Assembly: GCF_900115135.1 (NCBI RefSeq)
Contig: NZ_FOVK01000001.1
Coordinates: 434,001 to 498,000 of the forward strand
Direction of reading: 5' to 3'
Source: Proteiniclasticum ruminis
Lineage (GTDB): Bacteria > Bacillota > Clostridia > Clostridiales > Clostridiaceae
Length of the DNA: 64,000 nucleotides
Below are positions 7,916-16,620 of this stretch, piece by piece. Each line of letters opens with the position of its first letter. The stretch's first letter is position 1. A program made the position numbers and the translations under genes. Under the pieces are notes generated by a model, which was given only the letters and a program-made list of their open reading frames with translations, had not been told where the DNA came from and searched no databases.

Positions 7916-7936
7916 ATAGGTTGATTGCACACACTC

Positions 7937-7994
7937 TGCCTTAGGTAAGGCAAAAGGAGGAAACACGGAAGCTCACTTCCGTGAGAATGGTACT
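7937..7994 (+). promoter_or_regulatory. Structured leader around the rqcH ribosome-binding site
   Basis: Two hairpins flank the only strong Shine-Dalgarno sequence, AGGAGG (7955-7960). The first is TGCCTT-AGGT-AAGGCA (7937-7952). The second, CACGGAAG-CTCA-CTTCCGTG (7964-7983), lies between the ribosome site and the ATG at 7995. No alternative in-frame start lies nearer. Confidence 0.6.
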
Positions 7995-9668
7995 ATGGCT
8001 TTAGACGGTTTATATTTCTCATCAATTGTAAAGGAACTGCAAGATACTCTTCAGGATGCGAAAGTAAATAAAATATCCCAGCCTGAACAGGACACAGTAA
8101 TTCTGCAGATGCGGGGGAAAGAAGGCACAAAAAAACTTCTTCTGACTTCCAACAGCTCCTATGCAAGAATACACTTTACAGATATACAAAGAGAAAATCC
8201 GATGCAAGCCCCGCTTTTTCTCATGGTTCTGAGAAAACATCTCGTGGGCTCAAAGCTCACAAAAGTGGAACAAGTGGATGGAGACAGACTGATCAACCTT
8301 CATTTTCTAGGGTATGATGAGTTTGGCGAAGACCAGGCATTCACCTTGTCCATTGAAATGATGGGAAAACACTCCAACATTCTCCTTATCAGAGACCAGG
8401 AAGGAACCATTGTGGACTGCATCAAACATGTATCCTCAATGAAAAACTCCTATCGAACTCTACTGCCAGGAAAAAAATACGTGGCACCGCCTTCCTCTGG
8501 AAAATTGAATCCTTCAAATTATAGAATGGAGGAGCTTCGGGAGAAGTTATCTCTTGTATCATTTGGAGAAAACTTCTTCAGTACTGTGTTTGCAGGAGTG
8601 TCCAAAAAGACCTCCCATGATCTTTACCATCTCTATCGGGAAGACGAACCTCTCACTTTTATTATGGAAATCTTAGAGAGGATCCTCTCTAGTGACCGGT
8701 TCTATATCCTGAAATCGGAAAAAGGTTTTGAAGATGTAACCAGCTATCCCTTTAAGGAAACATATCTGGAATACAGCTCTCCATCCCTGGCATTGGAAAC
8801 CTTCGTCCAAGAGAAAGACACAAAAGACCGGATGCGTTCAAAAACATCCGATCTTCAGAAAATCCTTGTGAATAATCTCGCCCGAGTACGTAAGAAAATT
8901 GAAGTGCTCGATAAATCCATGGAAGATTCCCTGGATAAAGAGGACTTCAAAATTAGAGGTGAGATTCTTTCAGCCAATGTATACGCATTGAAAGATGGTA
9001 TGAATGAAGCTGTTCTGGATAATTACTATACCGGAGAAAAGATCAGCATCAAACTGAATCCTTCTAAAACCATCAGCCAGAACATTGAGCAGTATTACAA
9101 TAAATACAACAAAAAGAAACGAGCGGAAGTTATGGCAAAGGGTCAGAAGATACTGGCTCTAGAGGAAGAAGATTACTTGATGTCTATTCTTTTGTCACTG
9201 GAAAATCTGGAGACAGAAGATGAGATTCAGGACATCCGAAAAGAATTGATGGCTGCAGGATATCTCAGATTTAAAAAGAGCACATCCAAGAAAGAAAAAC
9301 AGTCGAAACCTCTTCACTTCAAATCCAGTGAAGGTATTGATATCTTTGTGGGTAAAAATAACGCACAAAATGACTACCTCACCATAAAATTCGCAAACCG
9401 GCATGATACATGGTTACACACCAAAAATATTCCTGGTTCCCATGTCATCATCCGGAGTGATCATTTTAACGAAGAAACATTGCTGGAGGCAGCAAATCTA
9501 GCAGCTTATTACAGTAAAGCCTCCAAATCCACCAAGGTTCCCGTAGATTATACCCTGGTGAAAAACATCAAAAAACCGTCTGGCGCAAAACCAGGGATGG
9601 TCATATACGCAACGAACAAAACCTTGTATGTGGATCCGGAGGCACCAAGAATTCTGAGACAAGAATAA
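7995..9668 (+). CDS. rqcH: Ribosome-associated quality control protein RqcH
   Basis: 557-residue Rqc2/NEMF homologue that binds stalled 50S-peptidyl-tRNA and directs addition of C-terminal alanine tails, marking the nascent chain for proteolysis. It was formerly annotated as a fibronectin-binding protein. The order is NFACT-N (about 1-200), with the Asp97-Arg98 pair (VDGDRLI) needed in the Bacillus protein, helix-hairpin-helix and coiled-coil regions (about 280-430), then NFACT-R (about 440-550: VGKNNAQNDYLT, DTWLHTKNIPGSHVII). It is divergent from comGA. The following membrane-protein gene begins 16 bases later and is probably co-transcribed. Confidence 0.95.
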   Translation: MALDGLYFSSIVKELQDTLQDAKVNKISQPEQDTVILQMRGKEGTKKLLLTSNSSYARIHFTDIQRENPMQAPLFLMVLRKHLVGSKLTKVEQVDGDRLINLHFLGYDEFGEDQAFTLSIEMMGKHSNILLIRDQEGTIVDCIKHVSSMKNSYRTLLPGKKYVAPPSSGKLNPSNYRMEELREKLSLVSFGENFFSTVFAGVSKKTSHDLYHLYREDEPLTFIMEILERILSSDRFYILKSEKGFEDVTSYPFKETYLEYSSPSLALETFVQEKDTKDRMRSKTSDLQKILVNNLARVRKKIEVLDKSMEDSLDKEDFKIRGEILSANVYALKDGMNEAVLDNYYTGEKISIKLNPSKTISQNIEQYYNKYNKKKRAEVMAKGQKILALEEEDYLMSILLSLENLETEDEIQDIRKELMAAGYLRFKKSTSKKEKQSKPLHFKSSEGIDIFVGKNNAQNDYLTIKFANRHDTWLHTKNIPGSHVIIRSDHFNEETLLEAANLAAYYSKASKSTKVPVDYTLVKNIKKPSGAKPGMVIYATNKTLYVDPEAPRILRQE

Positions 9669-9684
9669 CTTTGAGGTGTTTAAT

Positions 9685-10719
9685 TTGAAACAAAAAGGTA
9701 AAGAAAAAAGCAAAATAACAACCTATGCCATTAAAGTGTTGAATGGTATGGCACAGGGACTCTTTGCATCCCTGCTCATCGGACTGATCATCAAACAGAT
9801 TGGTACGCTAACAGGTTTGGACATACTGGTGACTTTCGGAAGTGCCGCCCAGGTTCTTATGGGACCTGCCATAGGTGCGGCTGTGGCCTATAGCGTTGGA
9901 GCTCCACCCCTTGGCATTTTTGCCTCAGTAGCCGTAGGCGCCATAGGTGCTGGCACTTTCACCCTAGTAGATGGACAAACTGTCGCACGGATCGGTGAAC
10001 CAGTTGGAGCTCTTGTTGCTTCTCTCATCGCAGCTGAGCTCACAAAGCTTCTGAAAGGCAAAACAAAAGTGGATATCGTCATCCTGCCTCTGGCAGCAAT
10101 TGTCATTGGTGGTCTAACGGGTGCTTACATCGCTCCTTTCATTACTGCCTTTATGACCTTTGTGGGCGACTTCATCAATAAAGCCACAGAACTTCAGCCT
10201 GTCCCCATGGGCATCATCGTCTCAACGGTCATGGGTGTCGTGCTTACTCTCCCCATCAGCTCCGCTGCGCTCTCTGTTTCACTGGGCCTATCAGGCATCG
10301 CTGCTGGGGCTTCTACTGTAGGATGCGCAACTCAAATGGTGGGATTTGCAGTGGCTTCTTTCCGAGAAAACGGATTTGGTGGACTTCTTTCCCAAGGGCT
10401 AGGAACATCCATGCTTCAGATTCCCAATATCATCAAAAACCCCAGAATTTGGATTCCTCCAACACTGGCTTCTGCCATATTAGGTCCTGTAGCCAGTGCA
10501 GTCTTTAAAATGGAAGGTTCTAAGCTTGGAGCAGGAATGGGAACATCAGGACTTGTCGGCCAGTTTGATGCAATCAGTGTCATGGGTTCAAGCTCGAGAA
10601 CACTCTTTTTGATCCTTCTGATGCACATCATACTGCCTGCTCTTCTGACTCTTCTTATTTCAGAGATTATGAGAAAAAAGGGGTATATCAAGCCTGGAGA
10701 TATGAAACTGAATGTATGA
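9685..10719 (+). CDS. PTS EIIC-like integral membrane protein (PTS_EIIC_2 family)
   Basis: 344-residue polytopic protein with about ten Gly/Ala-rich membrane helices and a short cytoplasmic tail (IMRKKGYIKPGD). The pattern, including the GAPPLGIFASVAVGAIGAGTF and GAGMGTSGLVGQFDAI segments, matches the stand-alone PTS_EIIC_2 family of unknown substrate. No EIIA or EIIB gene is nearby. TTG at 9685 is preferred, with GAGG (9673-9676) eight bases upstream; an in-frame GTG at 9676 overlaps that site. It ends at a strong bidirectional terminator. Substrate and transport activity cannot be inferred. Confidence 0.75.
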   Translation: MKQKGKEKSKITTYAIKVLNGMAQGLFASLLIGLIIKQIGTLTGLDILVTFGSAAQVLMGPAIGAAVAYSVGAPPLGIFASVAVGAIGAGTFTLVDGQTVARIGEPVGALVASLIAAELTKLLKGKTKVDIVILPLAAIVIGGLTGAYIAPFITAFMTFVGDFINKATELQPVPMGIIVSTVMGVVLTLPISSAALSVSLGLSGIAAGASTVGCATQMVGFAVASFRENGFGGLLSQGLGTSMLQIPNIIKNPRIWIPPTLASAILGPVASAVFKMEGSKLGAGMGTSGLVGQFDAISVMGSSSRTLFLILLMHIILPALLTLLISEIMRKKGYIKPGDMKLNV

Positions 10720-10720
10720 T

Positions 10721-10747
10721 AAAAAGCTGGCCAATGGCCAGCTTTTT
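10721..10747. terminator. Bidirectional terminator
   Basis: AAAAAGCTGGCC / GGCCAGCTTTTT with a three-base loop, between convergent genes. T tracts are present in both directions. Confidence 0.9.
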
Positions 10748-10757
10748 TCGATGGTCT

Positions 10758-11126
10758 TTATTCTTTTTTTGATCCGTCCCGATTGAAATTCCGGCTAATT
10801 TCCCATTCTGTCAAAGGAATCACGCCTAATAGAAGTATCAGCTGTGCATAAATAAGATACACTGAAAAACGTTCAAGAACTCCAAAACGTTCAAACAGAA
10901 AAATCAGTAGAATAGAAGCGGCTGTGCCTACCGCGCCAAGTTTCAGCCAAATCCCGCCTGCTGTCTTATGAGCGAACATCCAGACTTCTTGGTTTTTTGT
11001 GGATCTTGGTGTTCGATACCCATATACAGAGTTGATATTTTTGGGTGGATGCTTGATGAAAATCCATCCAAAAATCAGCATAGTGCCCATGAGAAGGCCT
11101 GTCGTGCCCAGACTGAATGCCATCAT
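10758..11126 (-). CDS. SdpI family membrane protein
   Basis: 122-residue protein with three predicted helices (about 5-25, 60-80, 85-105). The family signature between helices one and two reads NSVYGYRTPRSTKNQEVW followed by FAHKTAGGIW, as in the SdpI C-terminal domain. Bacillus SdpI is an immunity protein against the SdpC toxin, but most small SdpI-family proteins have no demonstrated role and no sdpC-like gene is visible here. Its start overlaps the end of the M42 peptidase gene by four bases (translational coupling). Confidence 0.85.
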   Translation of the reverse strand: MMAFSLGTTGLLMGTMLIFGWIFIKHPPKNINSVYGYRTPRSTKNQEVWMFAHKTAGGIWLKLGAVGTAASILLIFLFERFGVLERFSVYLIYAQLILLLGVIPLTEWEISRNFNRDGSKKE

Positions 11127-12223
11127 AACTTATCACTCTTAAAAAGGTCTGATTTATAAAGCACCCTTACCTTCTCCGAATCTAAGGACTTTATGACTTC
11201 CACCGCCAAATTTACTGCTGCGTCAATGTCATCTTCCGCTGCATAGGAATAATGTGTATGAACATATCTTGAAGGTATCCCTAGCACCAGGACCGGAACG
11301 GCCTTTTCGGAGAGATGAATCTTTCCTGCATTGGTTCCTCCACCTCTTCTTACTGCGCTCTGAAAAGGAATATCTTTCTCTTTCGCTATTTCTGTGGCAA
11401 GGTTAATGAACCCCCGATGGCTGATATAGCTCTGATCCAGATGCCTGATCTGTACACCTTTCTTCAGCACTCCCTGGGCTTCAAAAGCGTCATAATACAT
11501 ATCATCAGCAGGAGAACCTTCGAAAACAAAAGCCATATCAGGTTTCACCACTTGAGCTGTGACCTGGGCTCCCCGGGTCCCGATTTCTTCCTGTGAAGCC
11601 AAAGCACCTACCACATCCACTGGTAGATCCAGCCCTTCAAGCCTGCGCAGTGTCTCAAGAACTGCGTAACAGCCAATCCGATTATCAAAAGCTTTCCCCA
11701 AGAGAATCCCTGTTTTTTCTTCTCGGCGGAACTGTACATCAGGGACCACCGGATCCCCCGCAGAAATCCCAAACAGCTCAGTCACTTCCTCACGGCTGGT
11801 ACAGCCCACATCAATGCGCAGTCCCTCAAGGGTCAGTTCAGATGACGCTTTCTCCTTAGGGGACATAAAATGAGGCGGTTTGGATACAACAATTCCCTTG
11901 ATGTATTCTCCCCGGCTGTTCTTGATGACCATGCTGTGGGCGGGCAGATTACTCGGTACCCATCCGCCTAAAGGAACAATGGAAATGAGACCTTTCGAAT
12001 CTACAAACTGAACCATGAACCCAACTTCATCCAGATGGGCGTCCAGCATCAGCACTGGTTTATTTCCGTCATGAGCTGACCTTCTGATATATACATTGTT
12101 CATGGCATCAACTTCCACTTGGAACTGAGAGAGTTCTTCACGTACAGATACAATCACATCCTCCTCAAATCCTCCAGGACCGAAGGCATTGGATAACTTT
12201 TCAAGTGCTTCCATATTTTTCAT
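11123..12223 (-). CDS. M42 family metallo-aminopeptidase
   Basis: 366-residue cytosolic di-metal aminopeptidase of the FrvX/YsdC/PepA-M42 type that trims peptides. Metal and catalytic residues can be placed: LDAHLDEVG (His and Asp, about 66-74), KAFDNRIGC (bridging Asp, about 180), ASQEEIGTRG (catalytic Glu pair, about 212-221), FVFEGSPADD (Asp) and HTHYSYA (His near 325). The start is ATG at 12223. The ribosome site is a run of G followed by AGAAG, unusual because it contains a ten-base homopolymer. The gene follows the DUF3784-type gene by 20 bases. Confidence 0.93.
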   Translation of the reverse strand: MKNMEALEKLSNAFGPGGFEEDVIVSVREELSQFQVEVDAMNNVYIRRSAHDGNKPVLMLDAHLDEVGFMVQFVDSKGLISIVPLGGWVPSNLPAHSMVIKNSRGEYIKGIVVSKPPHFMSPKEKASSELTLEGLRIDVGCTSREEVTELFGISAGDPVVPDVQFRREEKTGILLGKAFDNRIGCYAVLETLRRLEGLDLPVDVVGALASQEEIGTRGAQVTAQVVKPDMAFVFEGSPADDMYYDAFEAQGVLKKGVQIRHLDQSYISHRGFINLATEIAKEKDIPFQSAVRRGGGTNAGKIHLSEKAVPVLVLGIPSRYVHTHYSYAAEDDIDAAVNLAVEVIKSLDSEKVRVLYKSDLFKSDKL

Positions 12224-12231
12224 CTTCTTCT

Positions 12232-12241
12232 CCCCCCCCCC
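12232..12241. repeat. Ten-base poly-C/poly-G tract in a ribosome-binding site
   Basis: Ten consecutive C on the plus strand (G on the coding strand) forming the ribosome-binding region of the M42 peptidase gene, between the DUF3784-type stop codon and the M42 start. It is the longest G/C homopolymer I noticed in the window. Confidence 0.9.
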
Positions 12242-12243
12242 TT

Positions 12244-12981
12244 TTACTCTACTTTACTCTTTAAAAACTCATAAAAATCGGATGTTTTGCTCTTCTCCGG
12301 TAGATTCATCACAAATCTTCTCTTGGAGGTTTCAATGTATATATAAGGCGGTTTGGACTTGTCCAGAAAAAGCTTCACTGCGCCATACTCCCTGGTATTG
12401 AAATGCCCCCTCAGTTTTGGTCCTACCGCAGAACCATTGGTTCTCATCGTGATCGCAGGCAGATGCTCCAAGAGCTCCACAGTCACTATTTCTTCATAGG
12501 GAACCTCTTCTCCATACATTCCCTTGATTTCAAAGGAGTCTTCAAATTGAACCACAGTGGTGGGTCTTGTGGAATAAAACATCACAGCCCCCACAAAAAT
12601 CACAGTAATCCCTGTAATGATTCCTACAATTACCAACTGTTTCTTGCCATCTTTCTTCAGTTTCCCCTCTTCATCAACCATGTTGCCATCATATTTCTGA
12701 ATCTTCACAAGCAGTACGATTGTAGAGATGACGAAAAAAACAATGACGGGAGTCATAAGGTTCTTAACATCCAATGCAGTAAGAACTCCTGCTAAATAAG
12801 CGATGAAACCATTAAGATAACTGTATAATCCCATATATCTTGCAATGGCTTCCACATTTACATTCTTCTTTTTTTCCTTGGAGTAAGTATTGTACCCTGA
12901 TATTAAAAAATAAGCCTTACCCTTATGAACTAAAAGCCCCATGCCGATGATGATGGTGCCCAGCAAAAAATAGAACCACAT
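12244..12981 (-). CDS. DUF3784-type membrane protein
   Basis: 245 residues. The N-terminal part matches the DUF3784 pattern: first helix (about 3-18), then GKAYFLISGYNTYSKEKKKN and two more helices (about 53-70, 76-95). After a charged linker come a fourth helix (about 118-138) and a C-terminal soluble region (about 140-245) of short beta strands (EDSFEIKGMYGEEVPYEEIVTVEL) resembling bacterial PH-like domains. Function is unknown. A minus-strand extended -10 (TGG-TACAAT, 13026-13031) lies about 45 bases upstream. It is co-directional with the M42 and SdpI genes and likely shares their transcript. Confidence 0.7.
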   Translation of the reverse strand: MWFYFLLGTIIIGMGLLVHKGKAYFLISGYNTYSKEKKKNVNVEAIARYMGLYSYLNGFIAYLAGVLTALDVKNLMTPVIVFFVISTIVLLVKIQKYDGNMVDEEGKLKKDGKKQLVIVGIITGITVIFVGAVMFYSTRPTTVVQFEDSFEIKGMYGEEVPYEEIVTVELLEHLPAITMRTNGSAVGPKLRGHFNTREYGAVKLFLDKSKPPYIYIETSKRRFVMNLPEKSKTSDFYEFLKSKVE

Positions 12982-13231
12982 TTCAATTCCTCCCAGTACT
13001 CCTGATTTTCTGTTTATTTATGTCCATTGTACCACTTTATCTCTACAGGTAGAAAAGTGTACCCTACACAGATTTTACTGCTTCAAACACACTTTAACGT
13101 AATGAGGCATGAATCCCCCAACGGGAGATTACAACACTTTATTCCTGTTCGATCAAAACTCAGTTCTGAAGATGAACTTAAAAAGGTTCTTTCTTCTTTG
13201 ATCCTGATTCATTTCAGTTCATGAGAAGTGT

Positions 13232-13588
13232 TTATTCTTTTAGAAGCTTTTCCGTCCATTCCTGCTCTTCGAAACCAATAAGCACTACATCCTCTTTACG
13301 AAGCACCGGCCTTTTCACAAGCATAGGATGTTCCGAAAGAAGCTTAAGAATCTCTTCATCAGAATAGGTTTTTACTTTTTCCTTCATCTCCAGCTCCCGG
13401 TAGACTAGTCCACTGGTATTGAGCAGCTTTTTGATGGGCAGGCCGCATTTTCTGTACACATCGCGCAGTTCTTCCACGCTCAGTGGCCTTGAGACAATCT
13501 CCCGATACTCGTAGTCCAGATTATTTGCCATGAGAAACTTTTTAGCTTTCATACAGGTTCCGCATTTTGCATAACATACTAATTCCAT
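13232..13588 (-). CDS. ArsC/Spx family thioredoxin-fold protein
   Basis: 118 residues with an N-terminal CGTC motif (YAKCGTCMKAKKFL, about 6-19) and the family segments GLPIKKLLNTSG, YSDEEILKLLSEHPMLVKRPVL. This pattern is common to arsenate reductase-like YffB proteins and to Spx-type regulators. The two-cysteine CxxC and lack of a clear RNA polymerase-binding signature leave the role open between redox enzyme and regulator. It overlaps the sbcC stop by ten bases, so it is probably translated from the sbcD-sbcC transcript. Confidence 0.8.
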   Translation of the reverse strand: MELVCYAKCGTCMKAKKFLMANNLDYEYREIVSRPLSVEELRDVYRKCGLPIKKLLNTSGLVYRELEMKEKVKTYSDEEILKLLSEHPMLVKRPVLRKEDVVLIGFEEQEWTEKLLKE

Positions 13589-16500
13589 TTGGTGCCTCCA
13601 GTTATTTTTATTGCACTTCCATTTCCTGGCGTAGTTCTCACTTCAATCTTGCCAGGTATTCTGTCTTTCAGTTCCGTTACATGGGAGATAATCCCCACAA
13701 TTCTTCCACTGACGTTCAATTCCATCAGGCAGCTTAATGCGTTCTCCAGAGAATCTTGGTCTAAGGATCCAAATCCTTCATCAATAAAGATGGTCTCAAG
13801 ATTTACGGATCCTTTATGACTCTCAATAAAATCTGAGAGTCCAAGTGCCAGAGATAAGGATGCCTTGAAACTTTCACCGCCAGACAGAGACTGCACATCT
13901 CTTTCTCTTCCAGAATACTCATCAAACACATTCAGTCCAAGGCCTATTTTCTCTCGTCTGCTTTCTGTCTCATTTCGTCTTTTCAGCTGATATCTTCCTT
14001 CAGACATTTTTCTCAGACGTGCATTTGCTCTAAGCAGAATTCCTTCAAAGTAGTAACTTTGAACAAAGGTCTCGAAATTCATTCCTAAGTATGCTGTATC
14101 ATAAAGATCCTGATAAAGCGCCAACACCTTTTTATTCTCCAGATATTCATCATACAGTCTTCCCAGTCGCTCATGGGCTCTGGTCAATCCGTGAAGCAGA
14201 ATGGACTTGGCCTCCACCTGATCCTGCAGAACCTTCTGTTCTTGCAGCAGATTCTGCAAGATCTTTTGTATTGGTTCAAGACTTTTGAACTGAAGGGTTT
14301 CGCCCCGATCCTTCAGTACATCAAATACCCCTTTTGATTTATTGTAGGCCTGATAGAACTCCTGAATCTCCTGATCCATGGTATCCATCTGAGATACCTG
14401 ATCCCGATAAGCGTTATAAACTTCAACAGAAAGTGCCTCCTGCTGAAGTCTCTCCAGAAGATGCTGTTTCAGTTCAGCATATTTGGCTCTGCTTTGTTCA
14501 AGAGTTTCTCGAAGTGTGCTCTCTTTGCCTTTAAGGTTTTCTTCATATTGCCTTGATTTATCGTAGGCATTCTTTGCTTCAAGTGCACTATTATAAAGCG
14601 ACTGAACTCTCTTTTCTATCTCTTCCGCTTTACTTATGAGTCCCAAGGGTTCCTTTGGTACTCCACTTTCCAGAAGACCTCTTTGTTCACCAGAAAGATC
14701 CAGGAGAGCACTTCTGCTTTTTTCATACTGCTCTGCGACGTTGTCTTTATTCTGAAGCTCCTGCTGAAGTGACTTAATAAGATCCTTCAGCGCCAAATCT
14801 TTTGTAGATAACCCGTTCACCTTGTTTAAGCATTCTGCCAGCCTTTTTTCTCCCAGCATAAACTTCTGCTTTTCTTCCTGTCCGATCTTGAATGTCATCG
14901 CAGCGTTCACCGTTTCAATCTTCAGTTCTTGACGGAGCTCCTCCACCTCTTCATGAAGGTCATGGATATTCGCTTTCAGATTTTTGATGCTGGCATGAAG
15001 CTCCGATAGTCTTCTCTCTACTCGTTTTTTCTCTTCTTCTGCTTTTAAAAATCTTTCTTCATCAAAACCCTGAATTTCTTTAAAGCCCAGTGGATGATCC
15101 AAGGAACCACAGACCGGACATGGTACATCGTCTTGTAAATTCTGCCGGAGTATCAGTGCGAAATGTCCGCTTTTTTTTCTGCTTTCCTCTGCAAGGTTCG
15201 ATTCTTTCTGCTCAAGCTCCTTTTCAGTCAGATGAAGCTCCCGGTCTACTTGGATGAGATTGCTTTGAAGCAGCTCCATCTTCTCCATCTTCTTGAAAAG
15301 GTTCCCCAGTTCCTTCAAATAATTCTGCTGTTCTTTTTGACTGCTCTTCAGTTTTTCAGCTTCAAGATTTGATTCAGCAAGTCCTTTTCTGACTTGCTCT
15401 TCCTCTTCCAGCATCTGTTTCAGCTGTTGTTCTTTTTTGCTGTAATGATTCATCTGCTCTTTAAGCTTATTCAATTCAGCATCAAAGACTGAAATTTTCT
15501 GGGATACTTCTTTGAGTCTTCTAGATTTGTCCACAAGATCTAAAATCCGGGTACGAGTCTCCTTCAGGTTATCTACTTCTTCTGCATTTCTGTTGGCGTC
15601 TTGCAGGCTTCTTTCCTGACGGACCAGCTGTTCTGAGATTTTTCTCAGTTCCAGAAGAAGCCTCTGATTTTCCCCTTCCTTTCCTTGAATCTCTTTGATC
15701 AAACTCTCCATCTGAGTTTCGATGTGGGTGATTCCTGAAATTTTCCGAAGCAGCTTCAGTTCCTGTTCTTTTTTATCATAAACTCTCTTCTGGGAACGAA
15801 GCTCTTCATGCCGCTTCTTTGCAACCAGATAATTTTCAAGCTCTTCGTTCTCTTTTTGTCCTAAGAGAAGCTCCTGTTCTATCAGTTTGACTTCCTGATC
15901 TTTACTGGCTTTCTCTGTTTTTAAGGCATTCAGTTCTTTTTGCTCTTTTTCCAGTGCCTCATTCAAGACATCTTTGCCCAGCTCGATGTCTCTATTTTCA
16001 ACTTGAGCTTCTCGTAAAATCTCAGAAAATCTCGTCACCAGATCTTTTTCAACACCTTTTTTCTCATCAAACCGCTCTTTGATAAGAAGCTGGATCTTTT
16101 CATACTGTTCTGTGGCAAAGAGCTTTTTTAGTATTTCTGACTTGTCTTTTGTTCCTGCTGTTAGGAACTCCCGAAACTCTCCCTGAGGGATCATCACAAT
16201 TTTCTTGAACTGATCCAGGTTTAGTCCAATAATGCTTTCAATCTCCTGATTGACTTCTTTGATTTTCACCAAAGCTTCGGCATCATCATCCATCTTCGTA
16301 AAATAAGCCTTATTAAGGCCTCGTGCATTCTCAATTCTCTTCACGAAATATTGTCTTCCTCGCACTTCAAAAAGCAGTGAAACTTCCATTTCATCCTTCT
16401 CATCTGCGAGCTGACTTCTGAAACACTTGGCTTTGGTTCTAACTTCCCCGCTGCCTTCTCCATATAACGCATAGCAGACCGCATCAAAAATGGAAGTTTT

Positions 16501-16620
16501 CCCAGCCCCCGTTGGACCCGTAATAAGGAAAATCTTATCTTCATACAGCAGTTTGAAATTCACCGTGGTCTCTTCTTTGAAACCAAGGAAATTCTTCATT
16601 TTCAGTTCCAGTGGTTTCAT
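13579..16620 (-). CDS. sbcC: Exonuclease subunit SbcC
   Basis: 1013-residue SMC-like ATPase that with SbcD cuts DNA hairpins and processes double-strand ends. N-terminal Walker A GPTGAGKTSIFDAV (about 34-47), long coiled coils (about 170-480 and 530-830), and a central zinc hook CPVCG (about 500) where two subunits dimerise. The C-terminal signature is LSGGESFKASLSLALGLSDF, followed by Walker B IFIDEGFGSLDQDSL. It starts in the stop codon of sbcD (ATGA overlap) and overlaps the downstream ArsC-like gene, so all three form one operon. Confidence 0.97.
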   Translation of the reverse strand: MKPLELKMKNFLGFKEETTVNFKLLYEDKIFLITGPTGAGKTSIFDAVCYALYGEGSGEVRTKAKCFRSQLADEKDEMEVSLLFEVRGRQYFVKRIENARGLNKAYFTKMDDDAEALVKIKEVNQEIESIIGLNLDQFKKIVMIPQGEFREFLTAGTKDKSEILKKLFATEQYEKIQLLIKERFDEKKGVEKDLVTRFSEILREAQVENRDIELGKDVLNEALEKEQKELNALKTEKASKDQEVKLIEQELLLGQKENEELENYLVAKKRHEELRSQKRVYDKKEQELKLLRKISGITHIETQMESLIKEIQGKEGENQRLLLELRKISEQLVRQERSLQDANRNAEEVDNLKETRTRILDLVDKSRRLKEVSQKISVFDAELNKLKEQMNHYSKKEQQLKQMLEEEEQVRKGLAESNLEAEKLKSSQKEQQNYLKELGNLFKKMEKMELLQSNLIQVDRELHLTEKELEQKESNLAEESRKKSGHFALILRQNLQDDVPCPVCGSLDHPLGFKEIQGFDEERFLKAEEEKKRVERRLSELHASIKNLKANIHDLHEEVEELRQELKIETVNAAMTFKIGQEEKQKFMLGEKRLAECLNKVNGLSTKDLALKDLIKSLQQELQNKDNVAEQYEKSRSALLDLSGEQRGLLESGVPKEPLGLISKAEEIEKRVQSLYNSALEAKNAYDKSRQYEENLKGKESTLRETLEQSRAKYAELKQHLLERLQQEALSVEVYNAYRDQVSQMDTMDQEIQEFYQAYNKSKGVFDVLKDRGETLQFKSLEPIQKILQNLLQEQKVLQDQVEAKSILLHGLTRAHERLGRLYDEYLENKKVLALYQDLYDTAYLGMNFETFVQSYYFEGILLRANARLRKMSEGRYQLKRRNETESRREKIGLGLNVFDEYSGRERDVQSLSGGESFKASLSLALGLSDFIESHKGSVNLETIFIDEGFGSLDQDSLENALSCLMELNVSGRIVGIISHVTELKDRIPGKIEVRTTPGNGSAIKITGGTKWN

